A stretch of 64,000 nt of DNA from assembly GCF_052156635.1 (NCBI RefSeq), contig NZ_JBQKUO010000002.1:496001-560000 (forward strand). Reading direction: 5' to 3'. Source of the stretch: Nitrospina sp052156635 (GTDB lineage: Bacteria > Nitrospinota > Nitrospinia > Nitrospinales > Nitrospinaceae). The notes under the pieces were generated by a model. That model was not told the DNA's origin, did not search any database, and saw only the letters and a program-made list of their open reading frames with translations. Below are positions 52,089 to 60,931 of this stretch, piece by piece. How positions within the stretch are numbered: the stretch's first letter is position 1; the number at the start of each line of letters is the position of its first letter. The translations under genes and the position numbers were made by a program.

Positions 52089-54254
52089 TCAGGCGGACGA
52101 AGACCTCGATCTGACTTCTTCCACCTCCTGTGCGTCCGGCTCCGACGGCTTTGGAGCGGTCGGATGGGATTTGGGGTCGGCCGATTCAACCCTTTCCGCA
52201 GCCTTTCCTTTTTTGAAAGTCAGCGTTTTCATGATGTACCGGGACAGCCAGGAGAAGTCTATTTTTTCTTTTCGGCTTCCGGGTACGAAAAATTTAAAAA
52301 ATTCGTCTTCGTCGATTTCCCGGTTGGGGGTCATGGACCGCAATTCTGCAAGGCAGCGGTTCATGGAATTGGCTCCGACATACGTTTTACAGAACAATTC
52401 CCCCCATGAGGTGAGGTAAATGGCGGTGGTGCTGGAAATGCGTTCCAGTTTCTTATTCATGAAATCCGCGTATTCCCTGGCGGTTTTGCAATCCTGCAGG
52501 CCGCCGATAATGACCTCACGCGGAATGGGGTGCCCGAAATCCACAATCATGAACAATTGCCGCAGGCGGGCATGGGTAAGCAGGTCTTCATTGGGAATGG
52601 ATGCCACGGAAACCTGCGACATGAATGAAGACAGGTCTTCCAGCAGGAATTTCAGATCATGGTCCTTGATGGACTGTTGCTCCGCTCGCAGCAGAAGAAC
52701 GGTATCCTTGCGGAACAAACTGTTGAAACAGGCAAAGGCCACGAGAAATTGCAGGGACGACGCCTTCTTGAGAATCTGTTCCTTGGGAATGTGCTCCAGG
52801 AAAGCCAAAGTTTTTCCGCGAATCAGGTACCACTCCCCTTTGTCTTTGGGGTTCACGCGGTGGAGCATGAAGGTCAATTCCTTTTCACCCGTTTCTCCAT
52901 CCACCAGAGCGAAAAGGTTTTCCACCTTGTTCTGACTGGGCCGGTAAAAGCTGAACAGCTTCCGGCCCAGAAGGTGCGTATCGCGTTCGGAGATCAGGGA
53001 TTCCTCACCGGACTCCTTGTTTGCCTCGGAAATGTTTTTGTAGCTGGCCATGAGGATTTTGTTGATCCGGTTTCCGAGCGCGACCTTGTCCAGCATTTGC
53101 CAGCTGAAATAGGAATTGACGCTTTCCAGTTTTTGCGGTTCCCAGTCCCAGGAGTTGTACATGTTGATCAGGGTGCGTTTTCGGGGATCGGGGCTGCCTT
53201 TCACGAGTTCTTCACCAGTGACTTTGGTACCCACCTTCAGAACGAAAGAGGTTTTGAGCGCGTCCAACGCATTTTCATCCTTGTGTTCCTTGAAAAACCG
53301 CTCCACCCGTTCATACATGGCAATGTAGGTGTCGATGTCGTCGAACAGGGTACCGCCGAAAACTTTCTTTTTGATTTCATGGCAAAGCAGATTGAAACGG
53401 GTGTTGCCAAACATGTACTCCTCCAGCAACCCCATTTTCAAAAGGGTCTTGAAGGGTGCCTTGAAGGATTTGATGAGTGCCCAGATGGAGCCACCGAAAA
53501 ACTCACCCTGTGAAATGTCATCCACGTTGCCGATATCGACGAACTCATTGGGATCGAGCAGGGTTTGACGCGAGTTGAGAAGGCTTAAATAGTTCTCGTA
53601 CTTATCGTCATCGGTTTTGAGTGGGACCACCCACCAGAAGGGAAGTTTACCCGCAGTGATGACAGCGGTGCGGTACATCTCCTCTTTAAGCAACTTGGCC
53701 TGGGCAGAACCCGTGCTTTCGGTGTCGCTTTCGCCAAAAATATTGTTTTTGACCTCTTGTATGTCATTTATGAAAAAGTGGACCTCGAGGTTGAATTCGT
53801 CCCAGGCCCATTTCTCGATAAGATGGAGCTTCTGCTTGAAAAGGCCCAGCCTTTCCGGCGATACGCTGTGCTTGTTGACCAGAAGTGTGTAATCGAGGTC
53901 GGATTTACGGCTCTGGGCGATTGAACCGCAACTGCCCATAATCAAAACCGTGTGAATGAAGGGATCGACTTCTTCATTCCCGCGGAATACCGTGTCCGGA
54001 AAAAGGGTTTCCACGGCGAGCTGAACCCGATGGTCGAGCTGAAAATGATGGATACCACAAGGCGTATCGCCATTCACGTAGCCCGGGAGTCCCTCCTGGT
54101 TGATATGCAGGAGGCGGGGAATGATGGTGAACACATGCCGGTCCATGTGAAAAAGAGGTTGTTGAATCCGGTTGAGGTTGTTCTGGTTGTATCTCAAAAA
54201 TATCTGGCGGTTGTTGAAAAGGGTTTCCGCGATATTTTCCGGTTTGTCCGCCAT
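52089..54254 (-). CDS. cyaA: Class I adenylate cyclase
   Basis: 721 aa cytosolic enzyme making cAMP from ATP. The nucleotidyltransferase-like active site is clear: MGSCGSIAQSRKSDLDYTLL, with metal-binding Asp119 and Asp121; EVHFFINDIQEVKNNIFGES, EEMYRTAVITAGKLPFWWVV and YENYLSLLNSRQTLLDPNEF-type regions follow, in the same order as enterobacterial CyaA. It is shorter than E. coli CyaA (848 aa), probably lacking part of the C-terminal glucose-control region. The last ~35 residues are a charged disordered tail. It sits between motB and motA, 136 nt and 26 nt away, an unusual location. Confidence 0.85.
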   Translation of the reverse strand: MADKPENIAETLFNNRQIFLRYNQNNLNRIQQPLFHMDRHVFTIIPRLLHINQEGLPGYVNGDTPCGIHHFQLDHRVQLAVETLFPDTVFRGNEEVDPFIHTVLIMGSCGSIAQSRKSDLDYTLLVNKHSVSPERLGLFKQKLHLIEKWAWDEFNLEVHFFINDIQEVKNNIFGESDTESTGSAQAKLLKEEMYRTAVITAGKLPFWWVVPLKTDDDKYENYLSLLNSRQTLLDPNEFVDIGNVDDISQGEFFGGSIWALIKSFKAPFKTLLKMGLLEEYMFGNTRFNLLCHEIKKKVFGGTLFDDIDTYIAMYERVERFFKEHKDENALDALKTSFVLKVGTKVTGEELVKGSPDPRKRTLINMYNSWDWEPQKLESVNSYFSWQMLDKVALGNRINKILMASYKNISEANKESGEESLISERDTHLLGRKLFSFYRPSQNKVENLFALVDGETGEKELTFMLHRVNPKDKGEWYLIRGKTLAFLEHIPKEQILKKASSLQFLVAFACFNSLFRKDTVLLLRAEQQSIKDHDLKFLLEDLSSFMSQVSVASIPNEDLLTHARLRQLFMIVDFGHPIPREVIIGGLQDCKTAREYADFMNKKLERISSTTAIYLTSWGELFCKTYVGANSMNRCLAELRSMTPNREIDEDEFFKFFVPGSRKEKIDFSWLSRYIMKTLTFKKGKAAERVESADPKSHPTAPKPSEPDAQEVEEVRSRSSSA

Positions 54255-54390
54255 AAAATTCCCCGGGACGTTTTTCGATTCAAAGGATTCAATTGCTAAT
54301 TATAAAGGGCGTACCCATAAATGAGAATGGGTTTTTGGTCGCCGCGGCCAATCCGGCAAAGTTCAACGATTCGACCCCCGGAACGACCTT

Positions 54391-55917
54391 TCAGGTTTTC
54401 TTTACGGGTTGTCCATTTATTGCCTGGCCCTTGCCCCCGTTTTCTTCCTTTAGAACTTCCTTGTCTTTAAGAATTTTGATCTCGACTCGCCGGTTCATGG
54501 CCCGGTTGGAATCGGTGTTATTCGGTTTAAGGGGGCGGTGTTCGCCATAACCCGAAACGACGATCAACTCCTCCGGAAAATTGAGTTCCTCAATGATGTA
54601 ACGTGCCACCCGTGCGGCGCGGGACGTGGAAAGTTCCCAGTTGGAGGGAAAGGTCTCGGTACTGATGGGAACGTTGTCCGTATGCCCCTCTACGTGGATC
54701 TGCTTGACGCCCTGCTTCAGGTCGTTCGTGATGGCTTTAAAGATGGTTTCCTCCGCACCCGGAATCAACGTGGCCTTGCCCGGTGCAAACAGTTCTTCGG
54801 ATTTGAGGCGGATCAGTTTCGTTTTCACGTCTCCGCGCACGAGCTCTTCCGGGTCAACATTGTCTTTCACCAGTTCGCGTACGCGTTCCAGCATTTCGAT
54901 TTCCTGGTTGGTCAGACGAACGTTTTGAGAGGTCACGCGGACCTGTTTCTCCTGAAATGAGGAGATGGCTTCCACAAATTTGGCCTCGTCAATGTTTGAC
55001 ATGGTGAACAGCATGACGAAAATTGCGAGGAGAAGGGTGATCATGTCGCTGTATGTGACAAGGAAACCCTCCATGGAGACGAATGCCGTGCGGAATGAGG
55101 AGCGGTGTTCGAGTGCGATCTGCCCCTCCAACTGTCTCGCGACCTGCTTGTCTTCCAGAGTCTGGATCTTGCTTTCCAGCTCTTCGTTGTCATCTTTCAA
55201 CTGGTCCAACTCGATGACCAGGCGTTCCTTGTCGTGGAGCAGTTCGTTCAGCTCCATGCGTAACTCAAAAATGATTTCCGCAGGAAGCTTGCCGTCCTCG
55301 CGGTCCTGCGTCGCATCCTTGATGATGCGTTCCAGTTTCTCGATTTTTGCTTCCTTGCCTTCGATTTCCTTTTCCAGCTGCTGGTAGGAAGGGCCGGCCT
55401 TCTGTTCCAACTCCTGCTTGAGGCGGGTGACTTCGTCTTTCAATGACTTAACCCGGTCCAGTTCCTTGCGGGTTCTTTTGACTTCCTTGACGAGGAGGGA
55501 TTTGTCGTTGCTGGTTTTTTTGAGTTCCTCCCGGGTTTCCTTGAAAATACTCCTGAGGTTCTGCAGGCTGGTTTTGGTTTCCTCAAGTTCCTTGACGATG
55601 GCAGGATCGATTTCGTGAACTTCACTCTCCCGGTCCTCTACCTGTTCTTCCGTTTCTTCCCCGTCTTCTTTTTCGTCTCCCGGGCCTTTTTTGCGTTTGG
55701 ACATGCGGGCCGCCCAGACGGCTTCCTGCGCTTCTTTCAGCTCCAGTTCTTTTTGCTTGATCAGGCCCAATAATTCATTGACTTTTTCCTTGTTTAGGAC
55801 GGTAATGTTGTTCATTTTGTCAGAGAGCCTGGACGTTTCTCTGACCTGCTTTTTCAGCTCCTGATTCTTGATTTTGAGCTGTTCTTTTAGACGCTGAATG
55901 GAATTCTCTTGAGCCAT
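54391..55917 (-). CDS. motB: MotB-like stator protein with long cytoplasmic coiled coil
   Basis: 508 aa, against ~250-350 for ordinary MotB. Residues ~1-70 and ~105-265 are predicted coiled coil rich in Glu/Lys/Leu heptads, split by an acidic stretch. One membrane helix at ~284-305 carries the ion-binding Asp291 in VTYSDMITLLLAIFVML. Residues ~320-375 are the plug/linker, and ~375-485 the OmpA-like peptidoglycan-binding domain (VEGHTDNVPIST, NWELSTSRAARVARYI, NRAMNRRVEI). First gene of the operon with cyaA, motA and the pentapeptide gene. The extension would project into the cytoplasm, where it could contact the cyclase. Confidence 0.88.
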   Translation of the reverse strand: MAQENSIQRLKEQLKIKNQELKKQVRETSRLSDKMNNITVLNKEKVNELLGLIKQKELELKEAQEAVWAARMSKRKKGPGDEKEDGEETEEQVEDRESEVHEIDPAIVKELEETKTSLQNLRSIFKETREELKKTSNDKSLLVKEVKRTRKELDRVKSLKDEVTRLKQELEQKAGPSYQQLEKEIEGKEAKIEKLERIIKDATQDREDGKLPAEIIFELRMELNELLHDKERLVIELDQLKDDNEELESKIQTLEDKQVARQLEGQIALEHRSSFRTAFVSMEGFLVTYSDMITLLLAIFVMLFTMSNIDEAKFVEAISSFQEKQVRVTSQNVRLTNQEIEMLERVRELVKDNVDPEELVRGDVKTKLIRLKSEELFAPGKATLIPGAEETIFKAITNDLKQGVKQIHVEGHTDNVPISTETFPSNWELSTSRAARVARYIIEELNFPEELIVVSGYGEHRPLKPNNTDSNRAMNRRVEIKILKDKEVLKEENGGKGQAINGQPVKKT

Positions 55918-55974
55918 GGTTCCCTACCCCGATTTCCTATCGGCTAGAATACCCTAAATTCTTATAAAAAAATC

Positions 55975-56003
55975 ATTATAGGGATTCGACCGTCCACTAG
56001 AAA
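55975..56003 (-). promoter_or_regulatory. Possible promoter for the motB-cyaA-motA operon
   Basis: Minus strand: perfect -10 TATAAT (55980-55975) with weak -35 TTTCTA (56003-55998) at 17 nt. CCGAT/ATCGG arms (55929-55943) form a small hairpin in the leader near the ribosome-binding site. Confidence 0.4.
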
Positions 56004-56099
56004 GTATAAGGGGAGGCGCTCTGTGGACAAGCGGCAAATAAGACATCCATCGATCTGAATGCCGACGGGGCATCCACCAATCCGACCGTTGGGGGGGGC

Positions 56100-57587
56100 A
56101 TGGAGAGTCATCCTAAATTATTGAAAAGTAAGCTATTCTGGGTTGGAATCCTGTATTTCGCGGAAGGCTTCCCGCTGGGCGTGTTCTACGATGTTTTCCC
56201 CGTTCACCTGCGCCAGCAGGGGGTGGATCTGTGGCAGATCGGGTTCATGAGCCTGCTGGGGTTGGCCTGGACCCTCAAATTTTTGTGGGCCCCGGCAGTC
56301 GATTACGTTCGCCATCACCGCCGCTGGATTTTCCTGATGGACATGCTGATGGGCGGTGTCATGCTGGTTTTTGCCGTCCTGCTCGACTTCGGTCCCTGGG
56401 TGTGGCTGGCCATCGGCCTGTTCACAATATTTTCCGCGACGAGCGATGTCGCCATCGATGCCTACACCATTGAGATGCTCAACAAGGACGAGTTGGGTCT
56501 GGCCAACGGCATTCGCAATGGCATGTATCGGGTGGGCATGCTGGCTTCGGGATTCATCCTGGTGCTGGCGGACTGGATGTCATGGAGCGCGACGTATCTT
56601 GCCGGTGCGCTCATCTTGTTTGCCTGCGGCACAGTGTGCCTGCTGGCCCCTCCGGAACAGGCCTATAAAACGCGCTCTGAACGGTCCCTGCTGGGCGAGT
56701 TTCGCCTGATCGCCCGCTATCCCTACGCGCTGGCTCTGCTTTTCATTATGGTGCTGATGGGCTTCGGCCTGGTCGATACCAAACTGGACGTGTCCGACAA
56801 ACGTCCTTACCTGTGGCCCACGCTGGCGATGGCGGGTATTCTGGTGGTGGCAGGCAGTCATTATTGGACGCGCCGGGTGAGGCAGCAAAGTAACGGCCCA
56901 TCCCTGCGTGACGAGTTGAACGAAGGACCCATGTTCGGCGCATTTTTCGAACTGATCCAGCGGCCGCACATCATTCCGGTCATCATTTTCATTCTGATTT
57001 ACAAGCTCGCGGACACCTCGATGGGGTTCATGGTGAAGCCGTTCTGGGTGGACTCCGGGTTTTCAGCAACAGAAATCGGTCTGGTTTCGGTCAACATCGG
57101 GCTCGGCCTCTCTATTGCGGGGGGCCTGGTGGGAGGCTGGTTCACCGACCGCTATGGAATATTCAAAGGCATCTGGGTGCTGGGGCTTTTGCAGGCGCTA
57201 TCCAACCTCGGTTACGCCGGGGTGGCGGCCGTCATTCCCCCGCCGCAGGAAGGGGTTCCCATGGCGATGGAATTCAAGGCCATGATGTACGGCGCAAGCG
57301 TACTGGAATCGTTCACCGGTGGATTGGGTTCGGCCGCGTTTCTCGCCTTCCTGATGGCGATCGTTAACAAAAAACGATCGGCTTCGGAGTACGCACTCCT
57401 TTCCTCAATATTCGCGTTCAGCCGGTCGGTGGCGGGATGGGCAGGCGGGTTCGGCGCGGAGGCGATGGGCTACGCCCCGTATTTCACGCTCACCTTTTTT
57501 CTCGCGTTTCCGGCTTATCTCTTTCTTCCCTGGGTCAAACGTATGCTGAGTTCTCAGCCGGACTGGAACCAAGGTACCCGGGCATGA
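56100..57587 (+). CDS. AmpG-like MFS permease
   Basis: 495 aa with 12 or more membrane helices. ILYFAEGFPLGVFYDVFPVH, MSLLGLAWTLKFLWAPAVDY and the SDVAIDAYTIEML segment are typical of AmpG/acetyl-CoA-transporter-like permeases. AmpG imports muropeptides for wall recycling; other members carry different substrates, so that role is inferred. Preceded by a G-rich Shine-Dalgarno-like run. Its stop overlaps the esterase start (ATGA). Confidence 0.78.
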   Translation: MESHPKLLKSKLFWVGILYFAEGFPLGVFYDVFPVHLRQQGVDLWQIGFMSLLGLAWTLKFLWAPAVDYVRHHRRWIFLMDMLMGGVMLVFAVLLDFGPWVWLAIGLFTIFSATSDVAIDAYTIEMLNKDELGLANGIRNGMYRVGMLASGFILVLADWMSWSATYLAGALILFACGTVCLLAPPEQAYKTRSERSLLGEFRLIARYPYALALLFIMVLMGFGLVDTKLDVSDKRPYLWPTLAMAGILVVAGSHYWTRRVRQQSNGPSLRDELNEGPMFGAFFELIQRPHIIPVIIFILIYKLADTSMGFMVKPFWVDSGFSATEIGLVSVNIGLGLSIAGGLVGGWFTDRYGIFKGIWVLGLLQALSNLGYAGVAAVIPPPQEGVPMAMEFKAMMYGASVLESFTGGLGSAAFLAFLMAIVNKKRSASEYALLSSIFAFSRSVAGWAGGFGAEAMGYAPYFTLTFFLAFPAYLFLPWVKRMLSSQPDWNQGTRA

Positions 57588-58234
57588 AAACCGTCTATGT
57601 GTATTGCCACGGATTCGCCTCCAGCCCCGGTTCCAAGAAAGCCACTGTGTTTGCCCAGCGATTCCGGGACCAGGGAAAAGAATTGATAGTGCCCGACTTG
57701 GAAAAGGATGATTTTCGAAATCTTACTCTTTCTGGGCAGGTTGAAATAGTCCAGTCGGTAGTCGATACTTTTCCGGGTTCGGGGATCGGGATGATCGGAA
57801 GCAGTATGGGCGGATACCTGGCGGCACTTGTGTCCCAGTTGCGACCAGAGGTTAAGGGGGCGTACCTGATGTGTCCGGGGTTTCAATTCCTGAAACGCTG
57901 GAAGGAGAAAGTGAATCCGGAGGACCCGAAGTCCGAAAGGCTGCCGGAAGTAATACGGGTGTACCACTACCGCTACGACCGGGAAATGGAATTGAGCACG
58001 GGCATTTTTGAGGATGCCCGCAAGTGGGATGCTCTGGCACTGGACCGGTCCGTTCCGACGCGCATTGTCCACGGAGTGCACGATGAAACCGTGCCCGTGG
58101 CTCAGTCACGGGAGTTTGCGAAGAATCGACCCTGGGTTAAACTGGAAGAGTTGAACTCCGATCACAGTTTGTTATCGCATATAGACTGGATCGTGGACGA
58201 TTGTTTGAAATTTTTTACCCGGGAAGGCCTTTAA
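57584..58234 (+). CDS. YqiA/UPF0227-like alpha/beta-hydrolase
   Basis: 216 aa. KTVYVYCHGFASSPGSKKAT gives the oxyanion region, GMIGSSMGGYLAAL the nucleophile-elbow serine, HGVHDETVPV the catalytic Asp and SDHSLL the His. Probable carboxylesterase, substrate unknown. The ATG at 57584 overlaps the permease stop by 4 nt, showing translational coupling; the frame is open upstream but only as overlap with the permease gene. Confidence 0.82.
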   Translation: MKTVYVYCHGFASSPGSKKATVFAQRFRDQGKELIVPDLEKDDFRNLTLSGQVEIVQSVVDTFPGSGIGMIGSSMGGYLAALVSQLRPEVKGAYLMCPGFQFLKRWKEKVNPEDPKSERLPEVIRVYHYRYDREMELSTGIFEDARKWDALALDRSVPTRIVHGVHDETVPVAQSREFAKNRPWVKLEELNSDHSLLSHIDWIVDDCLKFFTREGL

Positions 58235-58237
58235 AAT

Positions 58238-58819
58238 ATGGAACCGTACGTGATTCGGGTTACGGGAAACCTGGGAAAAATCAAAAAAGCCTTTCTTACC
58301 GTTCAAAAAGCGCACTCCGGACAAATTAGAAAAGGTCGCGAGCGGGAGCTTTTCTACCACCATCCCCGCCGTGTGTGCAAAGCCTATCTTCAGTTTCATT
58401 TCAAGACAGTGGAGGGCGCCCTGGCTGCATTGTGTCATGACCTGGTGGAGGATACCTGGGTCAACCTAGATGACATCGAATCCTGGTTCGGACCCGAAGT
58501 CCGCCGTCTGGTGGCGGATTTGACCAAGCCGGACGGGTTGTCCCACGTCGAATACCTGAAAGACTTTGAAGCCTGGCCACTCGAATCCAAAAAAATCAAA
58601 GTGTGTGACATTGAAGACAACATTCTCAGCTCACGGTCGATTCCTTCCGAACAACGGCAGGCGATGATGATCAAATGGCAACGGTACCTTCTGGCGCTCG
58701 CACCGGAAACCAACCCTGTTGCCGGGCCGGCAAAAGAGTATTCAATAAAATGGAACCATGTGCTGGCCCTGATGGAGAAGGAATGGAAAACCCTGGCTCA
58801 CTACCCGACTGAAATCTGA
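58238..58819 (+). CDS. HD-domain small alarmone hydrolase-like protein
   Basis: 193 aa. It resembles the hydrolase half of RelA/SpoT: AHSGQIRKG, HHP (His42), ALCHDLVEDTWVNLDDIESWFG with His67-Asp68 and Glu71-Asp72, LVADLTKPDG, and KVCDIEDN with Asp124 as the last metal ligand. No synthetase domain is present, so it would degrade (p)ppGpp like MESH1-type enzymes; a nucleotide or other phosphate substrate is possible. It starts 3 nt after the esterase and ends 1 nt before the response regulator. Confidence 0.75.
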   Translation: MEPYVIRVTGNLGKIKKAFLTVQKAHSGQIRKGRERELFYHHPRRVCKAYLQFHFKTVEGALAALCHDLVEDTWVNLDDIESWFGPEVRRLVADLTKPDGLSHVEYLKDFEAWPLESKKIKVCDIEDNILSSRSIPSEQRQAMMIKWQRYLLALAPETNPVAGPAKEYSIKWNHVLALMEKEWKTLAHYPTEI

Positions 58820-58820
58820 T

Positions 58821-59534
58821 ATGGCCGACAACAGCAAAACGAAAAAAGGGTTCCGGCGCTACACTATCCTCATTGTGGACGACGACCCCTCCATTGTGAC
58901 CCTGGTGAAGCAACTGGTCGATCAGGAAAAGTACAAGGTCATTTCGACGGATGACGGCGAATCCGCGGAAGCCATCATTCGTTCGCGCTGCCCCGACCTG
59001 ATTCTGCTCGACATCAATATTCCAGGTAAAAACGGGTTGGAAGTGTGCCGCAGCCTGAGAGGCGAAAAGGAAACACAAAACCTTCCCATTATCATTCTTT
59101 CCGGCAGGACGGAACAGGTGGACCGGAACCTGGGTCTGGAGTTCGGTGCGGATGATTATGTCACCAAGCCGTTTAACTCTCAGGAACTTTTATTGCGGGT
59201 GAACAATGTTTTAAAAAGGGTGTATGGTTCGCAAGCCCGAAATGACACATTGACCCAGGGTGTGCTGAAGGTGGACTTCGGGAAACACGAGGTGCGGGTG
59301 AAAAACAAAATCGTCCAGTTGACTCTTACCGAATTCAAGCTGCTCTCCTCATTGCTGGACAATTTGGGCCAGGTAAAAACCCGGGATTACCTGATGGAAC
59401 ATGTCTGGGAAAGCAATGAAGGTGTCTTTTCCCGAACTATTGACACGCATATCCAAAGGCTTCGGAATAAATTGATGGAGGCGGGAAAATATATCGAAAC
59501 CATTCGGGGCGTGGGATACCGCTTTAAAATTTAG
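58821..59534 (+). CDS. OmpR/PhoB-family response regulator
   Basis: 237 aa. Receiver domain with DDDP acidic pocket at residues 20-23, phosphoacceptor Asp64 in LLDINIPGKNG, ILSGRTE and the DDYVTKPF lysine; then a winged-helix DNA-binding domain (VQLTLTEFKLLSSLLDNLGQ, DTHIQRLRNKL, RGVGYRFKI). A transcription factor that should be phosphorylated by a histidine kinase, but none is adjacent. It is last in the permease-esterase-hydrolase-regulator run. Confidence 0.93.
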   Translation: MADNSKTKKGFRRYTILIVDDDPSIVTLVKQLVDQEKYKVISTDDGESAEAIIRSRCPDLILLDINIPGKNGLEVCRSLRGEKETQNLPIIILSGRTEQVDRNLGLEFGADDYVTKPFNSQELLLRVNNVLKRVYGSQARNDTLTQGVLKVDFGKHEVRVKNKIVQLTLTEFKLLSSLLDNLGQVKTRDYLMEHVWESNEGVFSRTIDTHIQRLRNKLMEAGKYIETIRGVGYRFKI

Positions 59535-59704
59535 GGTTTGCAGAGGCGGTTAACCTTTTTGGTTTTTATGCAGTTTCAAGTAAGAAATATAGGAAAAGCT
59601 ATATCATTGGGCCGCTTTGTAACATAATTGTTGCATTGTCTTCATCATATTTTGACCGATTTTTTCAATAATAGGGGCTGAAGATAAACACAAGGAGGTT
59701 TCCG

Positions 59705-60139
59705 ATGATTGAAAAAATTGGTAACGAAAATCCGGATCACGAGGATTCGAATCAGCCCAAATCGGTGGGCGGCCGTCTTCGCTATTGGCGCAAGTTGTCA
59801 TCGCTCCGGTTGGTGGACCTGGCCGCAACCATCAATGTTTCACAGGGATCTTTATCGGATCTGGAAAACGACAAGTCTCTTCCTTCCGCCACCACTCTCA
59901 CAGGGTTGTGCCGGAAAACCGATGTCAACATTTGCTGGTTGTTGACCGGGGAAGGGGACATGATCAAGGAAAAGGATGCGGTGGACAAGGATGTATCCGC
60001 TTTCAAGGAAGTGGTGCGTCTGATGAGTGACAACGATTTCAAGCGCACGGTCCACCGTCTGGTTAAAATCTTTGAACGAGGCACTCCGACCCAGAAGGCC
60101 CAGATCAAAGGCTTCATGGCCGGGGTGGAGACGGATTGA
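59705..60139 (+). CDS. XRE-family helix-turn-helix regulator
   Basis: 144 aa. Residues ~22-80 are the HTH domain: GGRLRYWRKLSSLRLVDLAA, INVSQGSLSDLENDKSLPSA, then NICWLLTGEGDM, the typical C-terminal end of phage-repressor-like HTH domains. The last ~55 residues are helical, probably for dimerisation. AAGGAGG precedes the ATG at 7-8 nt. The 170-bp upstream region is AT-rich. Target genes are unknown; it might control itself or the convergent bat cluster. Confidence 0.88.
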   Translation: MIEKIGNENPDHEDSNQPKSVGGRLRYWRKLSSLRLVDLAATINVSQGSLSDLENDKSLPSATTLTGLCRKTDVNICWLLTGEGDMIKEKDAVDKDVSAFKEVVRLMSDNDFKRTVHRLVKIFERGTPTQKAQIKGFMAGVETD

Positions 60140-60163
60140 TGGAATCCGGGGTGGGTCGAAGCG

Positions 60164-60931
60164 TCAGGTTCCGACCTGGTCGTCTTGTGCCCGGATCCAC
60201 CCCCCGGTTTCATCCGGAAAAATCAGGTGGTACCACCCATCTTTTTCCGCCGTAATTTTTCCGACGGCCCCCTCATGGAGCCGGAAAAGGACCGGTTTTT
60301 CCGGTCCCTTCTCTGCATGCACGGCAATGTCCTTTGCCAGCACCACCGCATACCGATGCCCGGCGTCGTAAAAAAAACGGGCCAGCGTGGATACCAGAAC
60401 CAATCCCAACAACCCCAGCGCAATATTTCGTGTCAAACGGGTGGCGTGCCCGGGGTGGACGATCAACACACTCCACGCCACCCATAAAAGTAAGTTCACG
60501 CCCGCCAATGTCCAGATGTGCTCTTCCAGAGTCACATCCTCAAGCCAGAAGAACACCGTGGTCCACACGTTGGGAAACCGCCAGTCCGTCCGGTCCACGG
60601 TTTTCGCCAGTGTGAAAATCAGGTTGGCCTCCACCTTCTCGTCACGGGGCAGGCGTTGTTGCGCTTTCAGGTAATGAAGGATGGCTTTTCCGGTTTGGTT
60701 GGTGCGGTAATATGCGTTTCCCAGGTTGAAATGCAGACGACCGTTATCGAAACCTGATTGAAGGACGGATTCGTACACGTTGATCGCCTGCTTGTATTTC
60801 TGTTCCATGTAGAGGCGATTGGCCGATGCGATGCGTTCCTGGACTTCTCCGGCCAAGGCCCCGCCTGCCAAGAATAAAACAGCCCAAAGCAAGATCATTA
60901 CCTGGATTGCGAACCTGGGAAGGCGCATCAA
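60164..60931 (-). CDS. batE: BatE-like TPR/SH3 membrane protein
   Basis: 255 aa. Signal sequence (VMILLWAVLFLAGGALA), two to three TPR units (RLHFNLGNAYYRTNQTGKAI), two membrane helices around residues 137-180, and a C-terminal SH3-like domain (VGKITAEKDGWYHLIFPDET). This layout is that of BatE in aerotolerance (Bat) clusters. It overlaps batD by 4 nt (ATGA) and is convergent with the XRE gene. Confidence 0.82.
   Translation of the reverse strand: MMRLPRFAIQVMILLWAVLFLAGGALAGEVQERIASANRLYMEQKYKQAINVYESVLQSGFDNGRLHFNLGNAYYRTNQTGKAILHYLKAQQRLPRDEKVEANLIFTLAKTVDRTDWRFPNVWTTVFFWLEDVTLEEHIWTLAGVNLLLWVAWSVLIVHPGHATRLTRNIALGLLGLVLVSTLARFFYDAGHRYAVVLAKDIAVHAEKGPEKPVLFRLHEGAVGKITAEKDGWYHLIFPDETGGWIRAQDDQVGT

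Noticed and set aside
54255..54390. Extra small gene between motB and cyaA
   Set aside because: The 136-nt gap has no open frame with ribosome-binding site on the minus strand; treated as an intercistronic spacer.
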